Positions 34,079-44,258 of a stretch of 64,000 nt of DNA are shown piece after piece. Under the pieces are notes generated by a model that was not told the DNA's origin, searched no databases, and worked only from the letters and a program-made list of their open reading frames with translations. Within the stretch, counting starts at the first letter, position 1. Each line of letters begins with the position of its first letter. Origin of the DNA: Notospermus geniculatus (taxonomy: Eukaryota > Nemertea > Pilidiophora > Heteronemertea > Lineidae). Where the stretch lies: assembly GCA_002633025.1 (NCBI GenBank), contig NMRB01001432.1:46781-110780 (forward strand), given 5' to 3'. A program made the position numbers and the translations under genes.

Positions 34079-34620
34079 TCAACGGTGATGAAGATACCTA
34101 CTTCTGATAAATTTGATGATGAAAAGTCTATTTTTCCACGCCACGTAAAAAACCATGCAGATGAAGAGGATTATGAAACAAATGGCCATCGTCATCCACA
34201 ACGTTTTGGAGCTGGACAGGTTGTCGATATTTTTCTCAAGTATCTTAAACGTGTTTGACATGTTGGCAGCGTGTTCGTTCTGTGCCTTGATAGTGCTTGC
34301 CATGTTGGCAGCGCGTTCGTTCTGTGCCTTGATAGTGTTTGACATGTTGGCAGCGTGTTCGCTCTGTGCCTTGATAGTGCTTTCCATGTTGACAACGTGT
34401 TCGTTCAGTGCCTTGATGGTGTTTGACATGTTGGCAGCCTGTTCGTTCTGTGCCTTGATAGTGCTTGCCATGTTGGCAACGTGTTCGTTCTGTGCCTTAA
34501 TGGTGCTTGTCATGTTGGCAACGTGTTCGTTCTGTGCCTTGATAGTGTTTGACATGTCCGCAACCTGTGCCTTCTGTGCCTTGATAGTTTCCAAAGCACC
34601 AAGGTACAAGTTTTCCACAC
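34079..34620 (-). CDS. TNF-receptor-like gene, exon 2: coiled-coil repeats and transmembrane helix
   Basis: The exon begins after TTCTCTTCTTTTAG (34620) and joins exon 1 in phase to form CVENLYLG. It encodes about eight copies of a 14-residue unit, TIKAQNEHVANMTS with variants. Each unit is exactly two heptads, with I and V/A at one core position and Q and M at the other, so a parallel coiled coil that oligomerises the ectodomain is likely (inference). A hydrophobic helix follows (LWMTMAICFIILFICMVFYV, about residues 181-200 of the 220-residue product), then a short basic tail ending HHR. The tail has no death domain or TRAF motif. The array is a 42-bp minisatellite in DNA. An alternative donor at 34102/34101 would replace the last residues by the proline-rich exon at 32380-33003. 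Confidence 0.65.
34246..34590 (-). repeat. 42-bp coding minisatellite
   Basis: On the plus strand the unit starts CCTTGATAGTGCTTGCCATG and ends GTTCGTTCTGTG, 42 bp, about eight tandem copies. All length changes keep the frame. Confidence 0.9.
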
Positions 34621-35568
34621 CTAAAAGAAGAGAAATTACAGTGAGTACATAGTTAACTGGTTGTGGCTCAAAAATTTTCTAAGTCCATAAAAGGGGCCCA
34701 CAACAGGAGAAATTAGACCAAGTCATTTTGTGGTCGCCTATCCAATTTATAGAGTCATTGGTTTGGAAAAGCTTGATTGAATGAATGATGTTCATTTCTG
34801 GTTGTTTTCAGTCAGATGTTTGTGATCGGTTTCTTTATGAATGAAAGGTTTTGGAAGTTGTGGTCAGTCGGTTTCCATGTAAAACCAACGGATTAATCAT
34901 GGACGAAAATGACACTGATCATTTTCATTAGACCATATCATGGTCTGAACAGAGGGCACCAAGCACAAAAGCCTATTCACGCTGTCATGAATGAATTTAG
35001 AACCTACAACCCATTATGGGGCCTCAATTGCATATTATAATGATCTGTAATGACCTTCCACCAAAATTGGGTCAGAACCAGTTAACTATGTACTCACTGT
35101 ATATCTCTTGTAAGTGTCAAATAAAGATGATGTTAGACTATTGGATGAGGATATAAAGTACTCTAAACTCCCGCTTACTCGCCCCATCGTGCACTCGGAA
35201 AAAAATGACTAAATCCAAAGTTGAAGATAATGGGGTGGGAATATGGTCAGAAACAGTAATGCGTGCACAGATGACACGCCAGCTGACTGTGGCGCCGCAG
35301 TGGTAACTAAATGAAGTAGGCCTACTAAAAGTCTGTTCGACTGCTCGGATTGTCTGCCCCCATTTCACAGTGTCAATGTCAAGAACGTTATAAGCGGCTT
35401 TTACTGGCCTATAAAGTAGTCCCTTGGCGTACGCCCGTACGGGGGGGGGGGTTGAACCAATGTAAACAAGGTGCATACAGGGGCAGGGGGTCTAAAAGTC
35501 GGCGTTTTAGCGCGTACGTACATGTACTAATAGATGCTCCCTTATACTGTGTTGGCTTAAATACTCAC
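34621..35568 (-). other. intron of the TNF-receptor-like gene
   Basis: Starts GTGAGTAT (35568 downward) and ends TTCTTTTAG (34621). It contains a poly-G run near 35441 and no other recognised feature. Confidence 0.6.
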
Positions 35569-35689
35569 ACTGTGGCGGACACTTGTTAATCAGCTTCGGG
35601 TCACCACAGACGTGGAGGTCGGCGCAGTCCATGCATTTATCCGTAGCTGTGTTATAAAATTGATGTATGTCACATTTTGTGCCTGCCAT
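35569..35689 (-). CDS. TNF-receptor-like gene, exon 1: single cysteine-rich domain
   Basis: From ATG at 35689 the exon encodes 40 residues plus one base: MAGTKC, an FYN motif, then C-x2-C, C and C-P-P-Q-C. The last cysteine is completed across the splice (CAG T|GTGAGT to GT GTG GAA). The six cysteines are spaced C-x12-C-x2-C-x5-C-x8-C-x3-C, the layout of the single-domain TNF receptors of the BCMA/TACI type, which also lack a signal peptide and are type III membrane proteins. That matches the missing signal peptide here. The D-x-L ligand motif of those receptors is not present (N-T-A instead), so the ligand is open. The sequence just upstream (TTGTTTGCAG) could also be an acceptor, making this an internal exon. 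Confidence 0.6.
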
Positions 35690-36346
35690 GGCTGCAAACA
35701 AATCAGAATATTGGCTTTTTAGATGAATATATTACAAGAAAGGATTGATTTTCGGCAAGATCAAAACGTTCATCAATTTTTTTTCTGAATATGCAAAACC
35801 AAGGTCAACTGATTCCTATAGTCCGAACGTCTGACTCGTATTGCTATTTTTAGAATCTGCTGGACGCTAATACAGAGTCAGATAATGAGTAACCGAAGAA
35901 CCAGATTTTGGTTCTACGTCATCAGCATGATCAGATCACGGATTGGTGGTTCCCGTATCACGTGACCTCAAACTGTAAAGATGGCGGTGCTGTGCATTCG
36001 CCGATTCGGCTTTTCGAGAGGAATATTTTTCGTGATTTTGATACCAAATTGCGGTTTTCTTAATGTTTGTCTGGCTAAGAGTGAACAGAGAGCGTGATTG
36101 CGAGTGTAGCTGGTTGAAACAGCAAGTAAAATGCCTGAAAGAAGCGTTGTCAAGTGATACGATTGCCGTGCACTAAATGTATTCAAAACACGACCTGGAG
36201 ATGAACGGACCAATCAAAATAGACCCCCCGCGACAGGCTTCATCTGACTCTTGTTGCGGCCGTCATTTCTGCAAATGGGCAACAGGAGGCAGTGTTCGGA
36301 CTAACTGATTCCTAAAGCCAGCAGCACACCAGGCATACCGCAAGCG
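35690..36346. other. upstream region, nothing recognised
   Basis: Possible promoter region of the minus-strand gene, but I see no convincing core motif. Confidence 0.4.
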
Positions 36347-36355
36347 ATCCAATCG

Positions 36356-37001
36356 GTGTATTCGAAAAACCTGGACGATGGACGGTGGATGATGGACGAT
36401 GAACGGCTCCTTTCAGCAATCGATCTCCACCGTCTGGATGATAATTCTCATTTCCGACATACCTGCCAAAACCATGCACCTAATAATCGACCAAGAGGTG
36501 TAAGTGAGGTTGATATTTACCGTAAATCATGAAATGAAGGATAGCCTCCAACTTGGCTTACAGCGCTGAGTCCTTGAGAATTTACTACGGGTCCCTTGTA
36601 AAAAGTTGCAGGGATTGGTCTTATCTCGCTATTCCCAAATTATAGTAGGTGTATCATTTTTTTGAGCCCTTTCCAGCAATAATCCCACTGTATGACTGTT
36701 TGCCGGAAGTGTTCCAAGGCGTCATACGTGCCATGCAAAGAGTAAATTCGTGAAAATGACGAAATCTATCGGCGGTTTTACCGTCAGTGTACAATGTAGA
36801 AAGAGAAGAGGTAATTCTGAACGCTGTAATGCGTGATTGATCATGTTTGTCGAAGGCCTGGGCAGTTGTCACTTTAAATTCATGTTGATGCTGGGAGGTA
36901 TGTCGGAAATGAGATAATTATCATCCAGGCGCTGGAGATCGATGATGCTGAAAGGAGCCGTCCATCGCCCACCGTCCATCGTCCAGGTTTTTCGAATACC
37001 C
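36356..37001. mobile_element. Mutator-like foldback, copy 1
   Basis: The terminal inverted repeats begin GTGTATTCGAAAAACCTGGA at the left and GGGTATTCGAAAAACCTGGA at the right end (reverse complement), followed by GATGGACGGTGGATGATGG-type repeats. It is flanked by a perfect 9-bp direct repeat, ATCCAATCG (36347-36355 and 37002-37010). Nine-base duplications are typical of Mutator-like elements. No transposase is visible. Confidence 0.85.
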
Positions 37002-37010
37002 ATCCAATCG

Positions 37011-37725
37011 CCACCGATCTCCTCGCTAGCCACCGCAGACTAGGAGATATCGGTTTGGGTGTTGTTTGTTAGGCCAGAAAAATTGTATCTGTTTCTTGTC
37101 CGCGATCGCATCATTCCCGAGCCTTTCGCCTCGAGACTTTTTTCTCACCAATTTCAAATTTTTCTCACTTTCCTTACGCAGCGTCTTCTATACAATGCAT
37201 AGAAATGCTTCGTCACTTTAAATCATCTTTATTTTACATGAAACATGTGAGAGATAGTTTGCTGGTGATATTTCCCCCATCGATGAAGACAACTGGAAAC
37301 AAATATTTGAAAATAAAAACGTCGCATGCTCACATCAATTTCCGCTGAGTTGCTGGACAAGAAACAGATAATATATTTTTCTGGCCTTTTCATGGTTATC
37401 ACCACTAGCGAGAAGATTCCACGCATCGCTATCCAGCGTGCAACTGGCAATTTTGCTCACTGACGATCAGGGCCGACCGCACAGAATGTCCGATAGTGCT
37501 TTCGGTGCCTCGTCACAAGCCGCCACACTGGAGTAGGCCTACGCATGCTGCAGAGGCGCAGCGAAATGAGCCGAGCATGCCCCAATATAGGCCTTTGTCC
37601 CGAGACAAACGGGTAACTGTGTCTACACGACAGCTGTCTCGAGACAAATTTGTATGGGTGAACTTAACCCCCTACCCTACTGGGGTTAACTCGAGACAAG
37701 GCCCCGTGTAGACGGTTAACAGGAG
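37011..37725. other. no gene recognised
   Basis: Unique sequence. GTCTACACG near 37621 and CGTGTAGAC near 37705 pair as an inverted repeat. Confidence 0.45.
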
Positions 37726-38048
37726 CTAAAATTCGGGTATTCGAAAAACCTGGACGATGGACGGTGAATGATGGACGATGGACGGCTCCTTTCAGCATCA
37801 TCGATCTCCACCGCCTGGATGATAATTGTCTCATTTCCGACATACCTCCCAGCATCAACATGAATCAACATGAACTGCACAGACCTACGACAAACATGAT
37901 CAATCACGCATTACAGCGTTCAGAATTACCTCTTGTCTTGTCTACACATGTACTGGCGGGAAAACCACCGATACCTACAGCTCCTAAGTCCTTGAGAATT
38001 TACTATGGGTCCCTTTTGAAAAGTTGTAGGGATTGGTCTTATCTCCCC

Positions 38049-38536
38049 AGGGTGTGTACAAAACTAAGACCTAAGACCTACAAAAGTAAGACCCCACAGT
38101 ACAAAACTAAGACCCCACAGTACAAAACTAAGACCCTGTTATAAAAGTAAGACCCCACAGTACAAAACTAAGACCCTGTTATAAAAGTAAGACCCCACAG
38201 TACAAAACTAAGACCCTGTTATAAAAGTAAGACCCCCNNNNNNNNNNNNNNNNNNNNNNNNNNNNNNNNNNNNNNNNNNNNNNNNNNNNNNNNNNNNNNN
38301 NNNNNNNNNNNNNNNNNNNNNNNNNNNNNNNNNNNNNNNNNNNNNNNNNNNNNNNNNNNNNNNNNNNNNNNNNNNNNNNNNNNNNNNNNNNNNNNNNNNN
38401 NNNNNNNNNNNNNNNNNNNNNNNNNNNNNNGGTCTTACTTTTGTACAGTGGGGTCTTACTTTTATAACAGGGTCTTACTTTTATACAGTGGGGTCTTACT
38501 TTTGTAGGTCTTAGGTCTTAGTTTTGTAGACACCCT
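38049..38536. mobile_element. tandem-array foldback element F6 (assembly gap inside)
   Basis: The ends are AGGGTGTGTACAAAACTAAG and AGGGTGTCTACAAAACTAAG (right end reversed). The arms are about 19-21 bp units, TACAAAACTAAGACCCCACAG-like, alternating with TTATAAAAGTAAGACCCTG. A perfect 8-bp repeat, ATCTCCCC, flanks it (38041-38048, 38537-38544). The empty counterpart in Mutator-like copy 1 (near 36633) reads ATCTCGCT with no insert. Positions 38238-38430 are N, so the true length is unknown. Confidence 0.85.
38238..38430. other. assembly gap (193 N)
   Basis: A run of N in the centre of the F6 array, where a long inverted tandem repeat would defeat assembly. Confidence 0.95.
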
Positions 38537-39069
38537 ATCTCCCCATTCCCGAATTATAGTCGGTATAGCATTAATTTTCCAGCCCTTCCCAGCAATAATC
38601 CCACTGTACGGCTGTTTGCCGGAAATGTCCCAAGGCGTCAAACTTGCCATGCAAAGAGAAAATTCGTGAAAATGACGAAATGCACCCAGGATGATATTTT
38701 ATAAATCTTGCACGATATACTTTGATTTGGTGCAATTTTTCATTTAAATTCTTGCGGCGTATTTTTTACGTCTTGGAGGTATGTCGGAAATGCGACAATT
38801 ATCATCCAGGTGGTGGAGATCGATGATGCTGAAAGGAGCCGTCCATCGTCCATCGTCCACCGTCCATTGTCCAGGTTTTTCGAATACCCCTAAAATTCTC
38901 CGTATAGACGTGGCTACAGTAAACAAGGGATAGACCTACCGCCCACCTACTATGAGGTGGGGCGGTCTAAAAGAATCACACTTCAGCTTTCAACTACATG
39001 TAGGCCTTATTTATGAAACCTGAACACGGGTGATTGAGACATAAAATTCACAATGTAAAAAAACAAACG

Positions 39070-39645
39070 TTGATGCTCAATCAACATCACGATCCAATTT
39101 TTCTGTCAAACTTTTTAGTCAAATATTTCCATTCGACACTCTCAATCCACACGGTGGATTTTTTATCTCTCTTTTCGAATATAGAGTCAATACAAGGAGA
39201 GGCGCAGTATAGACGACATAACCATACAAAATAAGCCCTCGTTACACTACATACAAAACCCGTGTCGAACCCGGTTTTTTTTCTGTCCACACCTGTTAAA
39301 AACGTGGTGTAATAATCCCCTCCGAGCTCGAACGGTTTTTGGAGGGCTTAATTTAGGTCCCCGTCACAAAAATTGAGTAGTGTTGACGGGCACCGGGCCT
39401 CAGGAGGGATTTTTCACAGCCGGGCTAGACCCGGGTGTCAAAAAACCCGGGGATTTTTATGTAGTGTAACCACGGCTATAGTCTCAACGCCGTGAAAATG
39501 ACATCTATGACTGTTCATAACAAAAGGCCTGGTACCACCGCGTTCAATATGTTCAAGGCGTTAATCGGACAATAAAAATATTTCTCCGAGCCACACGGTA
39601 CGATTTGTAATTATTTGGTCAAATCGTAGGAGAAAAATAGGACCA
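39070..39645. repeat. dispersed repeat, copy 2, split by a LINE
   Basis: Homologous to 28200-28990. It stops at AGGAGAAAAATAGGACC and resumes at about 41943 (AATTTGTGGATAAAA, TTTTGGGTCAAATTAG). A LINE and associated sequence fill the gap. Confidence 0.7.
39234..39477. mobile_element. TA-flanked MITE
   Basis: AGCCCTCGTTACACTACAT is mirrored by ATGTAGTGTAACCACGGCT. TA is present on both sides (39232-39233, 39478-39479). Copy 1 of the host repeat (28610) has a single TA and no insert. Confidence 0.8.
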
Positions 39646-40329
39646 TCCTCCCACAGCAGGGGTTTTTACCTCGCTCCTCTTCATCCGCTCACACAAACCC
39701 CTGCCGACATTCGCCGGAATCCGTGGAGTATCAAAGCCATTCCAGCAAATGTTCATCCCCACCATCTCATCCCAAGAAGGCCGGAGATTGATACACATGA
39801 ACTACGCAGGTTTGAACAAAGCTGACAAAGCAGGTCAACATGAAATTACTCCCTCGGCGTATCTGTTTGGCGACGTGTGGCCTGAGAATGATATACATTC
39901 TGTGCGATGAATGTAGGATAGGCCGAACTCAACTAAGGTTGAATCCAGCGGTGTAAATAGGTTAATGACCCGCATGGGTCAGCGTAGCCAATGTCAGCTG
40001 CTTGGCTGTGAATATTACAAGGGCCGTTATACATGTATACGTGTAACTGATCTCTAGTTAGGGTGAGGTGGGGAAGCTGAGGTACTTCAGCACTGTGTTG
40101 TGCGTGACACTACGAGACAATCTACGTGTAATGCCTGTCATCTTAAGGTGACTCAGAATGGCGTTCGCTGATTGGGCGCATTTTCTCGTGCGCCAAGTAC
40201 CTCAGCAAATCAGGTGGATGTCCTCAGGGGTTTGTCTGCGGTGACGAAGGGAGCGAGCAGTAAGAACGCCTGATATTCTCAGGATGATGATAGCGGTGTG
40301 ATGGTGTGTGACTGATGGGCTGTAGTTAA
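39646..40329 (+). other. unassigned sequence upstream of the LINE fragment
   Basis: G/C-richer sequence starting ATCCTCCCACAGCAGGGG. Because it lies between the host-repeat break and the LINE coding part, it may be LINE 5' UTR left after an internal deletion. No coding signal is seen. Confidence 0.35.
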
Positions 40330-41907
40330 GCCCCTCTCACTATGATCTTCAACAAAAGCCTTAATGAACGCTCAGTACCGGATGACTGGAAGCAAGCTCG
40401 GGTTACCGCCATATATAAAAAGTCTGGAGATAGGCAGACCCTGGTAATTACCGGCCTATTAGTACCACAGCAGTAGCTTGTAAAATGATGGAGGGATGTA
40501 TCCGAGAGAGTATTCTTGCCTTTATGCTGGATACCGAAAAGTTATCCGAGAAGCAACACGGGTTTTTGCCAGGAAAATCGTGCAATACAAACCTCATAGA
40601 GACACTGGACGATATCACTCAAAGCCTGGATAATAATGTACCTGTGGATGTGATCTATATAGACCTTCAGAAAGCGTTCGACACAGTGCCCCATGAACGG
40701 CTTCTCTTAAAGCTGAGAGCTCTGGGGATCGCCAGCAATGTTAGTTATTGGCTGGATCGAGAGTTTTCTTAAGGGCAGGGCCATGAAAGTCGTTGTGAAC
40801 GGGGCCGATTCTGATGACATTCACGTAAGAAGCGGGATACCCCAGGGCTGCGTCCTTGGGCCGATCCTATTTGTTCTTTACATCAACGACCTGCCGGAGA
40901 TTTTTGCTTCCCCCTGCAAACTTCTAGCAGATGACCTCAAGATCTACAGACCAATCAGAGATAGACATGACAGCACCATACTTCAACAAGATCTTGCGAA
41001 CCTTTCCCAGTGGTGTGCTACCTGGCTCCTGAAGCCCAACCCTTCCAAGTGCAAGGTACTACATTTCGGCAACAACCCGCATTACAACTATAGTATCGAC
41101 TTTGACAAGGCGTCAACTCCCTTAGCTGCTGTTACCTCCGAAAAAGACCTTGGAGTTGTAGTGGACGGTATGCTGAATTTTAATGAGCATGTGAGGCAGG
41201 CAGTATCCAAAGGTAATAGAATCTTGTGGACAATTAAGAAGAAACGCTATACTGCATTGGTATGCCCTCATCTCGAGTACTGTAAGTCAGCCATCATCTT
41301 GAAGAACAAAGGGCCTCGGCAAAGCATAGAAAGTGTCCAGAGGAGGGCAACAAAGCTGATTCCTCAACTCAGATCTGAGCCTTATGATCGGAGGTTGCAG
41401 TCTCTGGATCTACACTCACTCTGTTACCGGAGAACTAGGGGGGATGCAATTCAAGTCTTCAAGTTTCTTAAAGGTTTCAGCCGCATCAACGCTCAGGTAT
41501 TACCACTTGCAGTGGGACGTGTAACTAGGAACAGAGGGCATTGTTTGAAACTGGAAAAGAGAAGGGCTAGGTCCGAAGTGAGGAGGCACTCGTTTGCCTT
41601 TCGTGTAGTGGACAATTGGGACTTATTACCAGCAGAAGTTGTGGAGGCTAGAACGATCGACAGTTTTAAATACAGATTGGATAAAGCCTGGAGGAACTTA
41701 AAATACTCCTACGATTAGCTCACCTTTTTATTAATGAACAACAGAGGGAGGAGAGAGAGAGACTTATTTGTGTGAGATGCTTGCGTTTTTCATTGCCAAG
41801 TGACTTTACCCAGTACCCGCGCCTCTGCGCAGAGTTAATGCTTCCTTGCTTGCTGCCATAGATCAACAGGTCATAGACCTCCGATCTTGCCATGATGATA
41901 ATGATGT
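40330..41907 (+). pseudogene. CR1-like LINE, truncated and frame-shifted reverse transcriptase
   Basis: Reverse-transcriptase blocks are recognisable in order: LNERSVPDDWKQARVTAIYK, HGFLPGKSC, YIDLQKAFDTVPHERLL, SGIPQGCVLGPILFVLYIND and the catalytic LADDLKIY. The frame is broken near 40443 (inside the NYRPIS block) and again at 40738-40772. The endonuclease and ORF1 are missing, and about 13 residues are deleted before the RYTALVCPHLEYC block. The 3' end near 41893-41907 is an A/T/G-rich TGATGATAATGATG tail, typical of CR1. Closely related to the LINE at 49565-54360 (shared LIET, PVDV and ADDLK blocks). Not functional. Confidence 0.8.
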
Positions 41908-42010
41908 AGACTGTATTTTCCTCTGATTTCTCCGATTCCTCTGATTCCTCTAAATCGACATGGCCCAAATTTGTGGATAAAAATTTTTGCTCAAACTTTT
42001 TGGGTCAAAT

Positions 42011-43645
42011 TAGGCGAAAAAGGTCTGATTGCAACAGCCAAAACAGGTATGTGGGACTAATGAGCACACGAAGGGTCAAGACGACAAATTCTGCAATGGG
42101 AAAATACGGTATGGTTTCCCGTCGGGAATCCCGAAGGCCCAAAATAGGCCTCTGATATTTTAAGTAATGCCGTCATCAAATTTTATGAATAGTGTCACCC
42201 TGTTCCCTTTTCTCAGCGTTTCAATCATTCATTGTATGCGACAGGCCTATAGGGAGACTCCACTCATTGTAAACTTTTGAATTTTTATCAATCCATGGCA
42301 TGCATGGAGACAATGAGGAACTGGAGGAACTAACACTAATAGATGTCTCTAGTAGTAACAAGGTTAGAATGAAGAGGGAGAATGTTTTTTTGCCTCTAAC
42401 TCCTTTATTATTTAATTAATCATACAACATGCAGCGAGAGATTATTTTCTGTTTGGATAATTAATAATGGTCAGGAGTTAAAACATGGGTTTGTGCGTTA
42501 TGAAGTAGGCCTATGAGGTCGTACAGACACATGGTAGTCATGATGCCCCGATATCAGATGCAGAACATTTACAGATTTCGGTACCACTCATTTTTGAGTT
42601 TGAGAGAGAGAGCCAAGCAAGATCCTTTATTCCTTTATTCCTCACAAACATGACCTTCTTAGCAAAGGCCTATTGCTTTTATTCCAGTAACAAGAAAGAC
42701 ATTGTGTCAGTGCCGGATTCAGGGTTGTCAGAAAGGGGGCGTTTTATGTGTTTTTAGATGCATTTTCCTGGCATCTGAGAGCACAATAGTTGAATGCTTA
42801 TGTGATTAAATTTTTCTCGCTAAAAAAATCATTTATGAAGTTCTCCAGGGAAGGTGTTAGCGAAAGCTAATACTAGTACCTGTACCACACGGCGAGCTAG
42901 TTTGCTGGGGAGAAGAGCTTACATATAATATACATAAAACTAATAAGAGTGTGTCCCATTCATATGGTCACGAGTGTGACGAGTTTATTTTCTGCTGACA
43001 TTACAGTACATGTACTCATATTAATGTCCCCAGCAAAGGTGGGGGTCAGAAAACCGGTACAATAGTATTATCTAGAGATACAAAATGTTTAAGCAAGCAA
43101 TAGAAACAATCACTACCCAACGGTTGGGAGGGCGGGATTCAGGAAAATACACAGTAGACTAGTGGTGTTGTTGCTATACAAAAGTTGTTTGAGAGAATGA
43201 TATATCTAGAGGGATTGAGAGGTAAAATGTATGTTGTTGGAGCTGGAGGGAGAGCAGCCATTGGCTGGATGGTAAGGCAGATTAAACTAATTCCAGGAAA
43301 GGTAACCCTGGCCAGATGGCTAATGCTATCCCCCCTGCTGGGGGTTCAAGAATAAAGAGGTGACTGTAAACTGTAAACGTGGTGATTGCTAAGATCACAA
43401 GAGGGTGAGGCAGAATGGCCTGGTTAATATCTTGGGTACACGTCCAAGCACAAGGTGCGAAAAACAACCAGTAACTGCAAATATATGGCAGAACTCCATA
43501 AAAGCATTTCTGTTTGGCTACATAAATTATCTTACTCTGCCAAAAATAGGAAAGGGGGCCTAGGCCTACGCCCCCCTCGGATCCGACCCTGGGTATGTAC
43601 GTGTGGGAGGTTTATAGGTAAACCATGCCAACCACTTTGACTTAC
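42011..43645. other. no gene recognised; scattered repeat ends
   Basis: 42541-42566 is a fragment of the MITE seen at 4186. 42603-42660 and 43280-43380 look like LINE or SINE 3' ends (AGGAATAAAGGA- and CCCCTGCTGGGGGTTCAAG-type motifs). There are no convincing exons. Confidence 0.4.
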
Positions 43646-43712
43646 CTTCCAGTAGGCCTACTGATGCGCTGAGTAAGATCAACATCCCCATTAAAAAGTG
43701 TAATGAAGACAT
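43646..43712 (-). CDS. first exon encoding a signal peptide
   Basis: ATG at 43712 starts MSSLHFLMGMLILLSASVGL and continues to LLEG, ending at a consensus donor (GGAAG|GTAAGT, 43646/43645) in phase 1. The sequence has the short n-region, leucine-rich core and small residues of a secretory signal. The rest of the gene should lie at lower coordinates on this strand, but I find no matching exon before the LINE fragment region. Could be an orphan exon. Confidence 0.45.
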
Positions 43713-43991
43713 CTTGGCGATGATCAGCTGAACTGTCAAGTGGTATAAGGAGCGAATGTCGCGGAAGTGCAATTTTGGACATCCGATCACACTGGCTGAT
43801 TTAGACCTAATGCATTGTACTGACAGGTTAGTAAATTGTGCAATAGGTCTATTTTAGTCAGGAATCGGCGGAAATGCCGAGCGGAACCATGGGGAATCCC
43901 GACTGGGAATACCTTTGTTTCATCAGTCATTATATCCCACAATGCACTGTAACCGGATGTTTTCCGTTTGATGTCTTCGTCGCTTCGTTGG

Positions 43992-44023
<32 letters not shown>

Positions 44024-44258
44024 GACCAACACATTTACAAGAGTTTGTTTACAATATACATGTAGTATAACGATGGCCAGGACACAAACAAGGCCCCTTG
44101 TGGCCGCTGGCGTTTGTGCCCTTGCATACATAAGTAAATGCTACCTGTATAGAAACAATTTATAAAGAGAAGGAGAATAATGAAAAAACCAACTGACACC
44201 AAGACATTAAAAGTTAGCATTACGAAAATTACAAGTATAACCAATTGACACCAAGACA

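Larger units (their letters stand above)
37735..38889. mobile_element. Mutator-like foldback, copy 2, with element F6 inside
   Basis: Same ends as copy 1 (GGGTATTCGAAAAACCTGGA), flanked by a different perfect 9-bp repeat, CTAAAATTC (37726-37734 and 38890-38898). Without the insertion at 38049-38536 it is about 659 bp, close to the 646 bp of copy 1. Confidence 0.88.

Noticed and set aside
34155-34652. Plus-strand 165-codon frame opposite the coiled-coil exon
   Set aside because: It is the antisense of the 42-bp repeat; the minus frame has the splice sites, heptads and membrane helix.
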